Of a DNA stretch of 5,515 nucleotides, positions 5,371-5,515 are shown one piece after another. The translations under genes were made by a program, and so were the position numbers. The DNA lies in assembly GCA_947499175.1 (NCBI GenBank), contig CANMNU010000086.1:1-5515 (forward strand), in the 5' to 3' direction. Every line of letters starts with the position of its first letter. Position 1 is the first letter of the stretch. The notes under the pieces were generated by a model, which was not told the DNA's origin, ran no database searches, and saw only the letters and a list, made by a program, of their open reading frames with translations. Source of the DNA: Alphaproteobacteria bacterium (GTDB taxonomy: Bacteria; Pseudomonadota; Alphaproteobacteria; Paracaedibacterales; CAITNM01).

Positions 5371-5515
5371 AACCCTAATTCTGGATTAGATTGTTGAATT
5401 TAATGGCAGGTTTGTTTGATTTCAAGGCATAAGCAATAAGTGTTGAAAAGATATGGATAAAGCCATTAATAAACGATCTATGTCGAGTATGAACAATCTG
5501 AAAATCTGTTTTTAA
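5371..5515 (-). mobile_element. 3' end of an IS982-family insertion sequence (cut by window edge)
   Basis: The element is inferred from the transposase C-terminus at 5375-5515. Its outer end appears to lie at about 5371-5373, where AACCCTAATTCTGGATTAG starts abruptly; IS982-family ends typically begin with ACC. The transposase TAG stop would fall inside this terminal repeat. The terminal sequence contains small inverted arms CTAAT/ATTAG. The other end and the target duplication lie outside the window, so the boundary is approximate and completeness unknown. Confidence 0.5.
5375..5515 (-). CDS. IS982-family transposase, C-terminal 46 residues (partial)
   Basis: Reading leftward from the window edge, 46 codons end at TAG (5375-5377). 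The peptide contains FQIVHTRHRSFINGF (5-19), then an aliphatic helix and AYALKSNKPAI. This matches the characteristic end of IS982-family DDE transposases, where an E/V-H-T/S-R-H-R-S motif is followed by N-x-x-V-N-L-x-x-x-L-x-A-Y and a K-K-P tail. These enzymes catalyse cut-and-paste movement of the element. The catalytic Asp residues lie beyond the window, so activity cannot be judged. It faces the symporter gene, whose start is 229 bp further along in the same direction, so read-through transcription is possible. Confidence 0.5.
   Translation of the reverse strand, partial: LKTDFQIVHTRHRSFINGFIHIFSTLIAYALKSNKPAIKFNNLIQN

Overview
The window is visibly AT-rich DNA from what looks like an alphaproteobacterium, probably a host-associated or intracellular lineage of the Rickettsiales/Holosporales kind. 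This is inferred from four things: the alphaproteobacterial style of the phosphohexomutase (REYDVRG start, an N-F-P-N-H-H-P-D-P segment, GRTGHS and GEMSGH motifs), an MHS-type ProP-like transporter of the sort amplified in such bacteria, a non-canonical dicarboxylate/amino-acid symporter, and the end of an IS982-family insertion sequence. No rRNA or tRNA is present, so the assignment rests on protein character alone.

Layout, left to right. Positions 1-477 (minus) hold the N-terminal 159 residues of a PAS-domain sensor kinase that runs off the left edge just before the expected histidine box. Positions 582-959 (minus) encode an unrecognised 125-residue basic protein with a hydrophobic N-terminus and NLS-like basic clusters. 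A 219-bp divergent intergenic region (960-1178) carries two clean inverted repeats and separates it from a plus-strand MFS transporter (1179-2540). The MFS gene converges on a minus-strand pair, a sodium/proton:dicarboxylate-type symporter (3982-5145) followed 28 bp downstream by phosphomannomutase/phosphoglucomutase (2583-3953), which look like one transcription unit. The 42-bp convergent gap shows no clear terminator. A 205-bp non-coding stretch (5170-5374) holds a hairpin and a very short leader-like reading frame upstream of the symporter. The right edge (about 5371-5515) is the 3' end of an IS982-family element.

Functionally this is mostly a solute-uptake and sugar-phosphate metabolism neighbourhood: two secondary transporters for small metabolites, and an enzyme supplying mannose-1-P or glucose-1-P for envelope polysaccharide. 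Two start codons are revised on the basis of ribosome binding sites: the symporter most likely starts at an ATG at 5145 rather than a TTG at 5169, and the mutase at the GTG at 3953 rather than 3962. No complete novel multi-gene system is evident. The most interesting items are the basic, possibly exported protein, the altered ion/substrate site of the symporter, and the structured leader in front of it.
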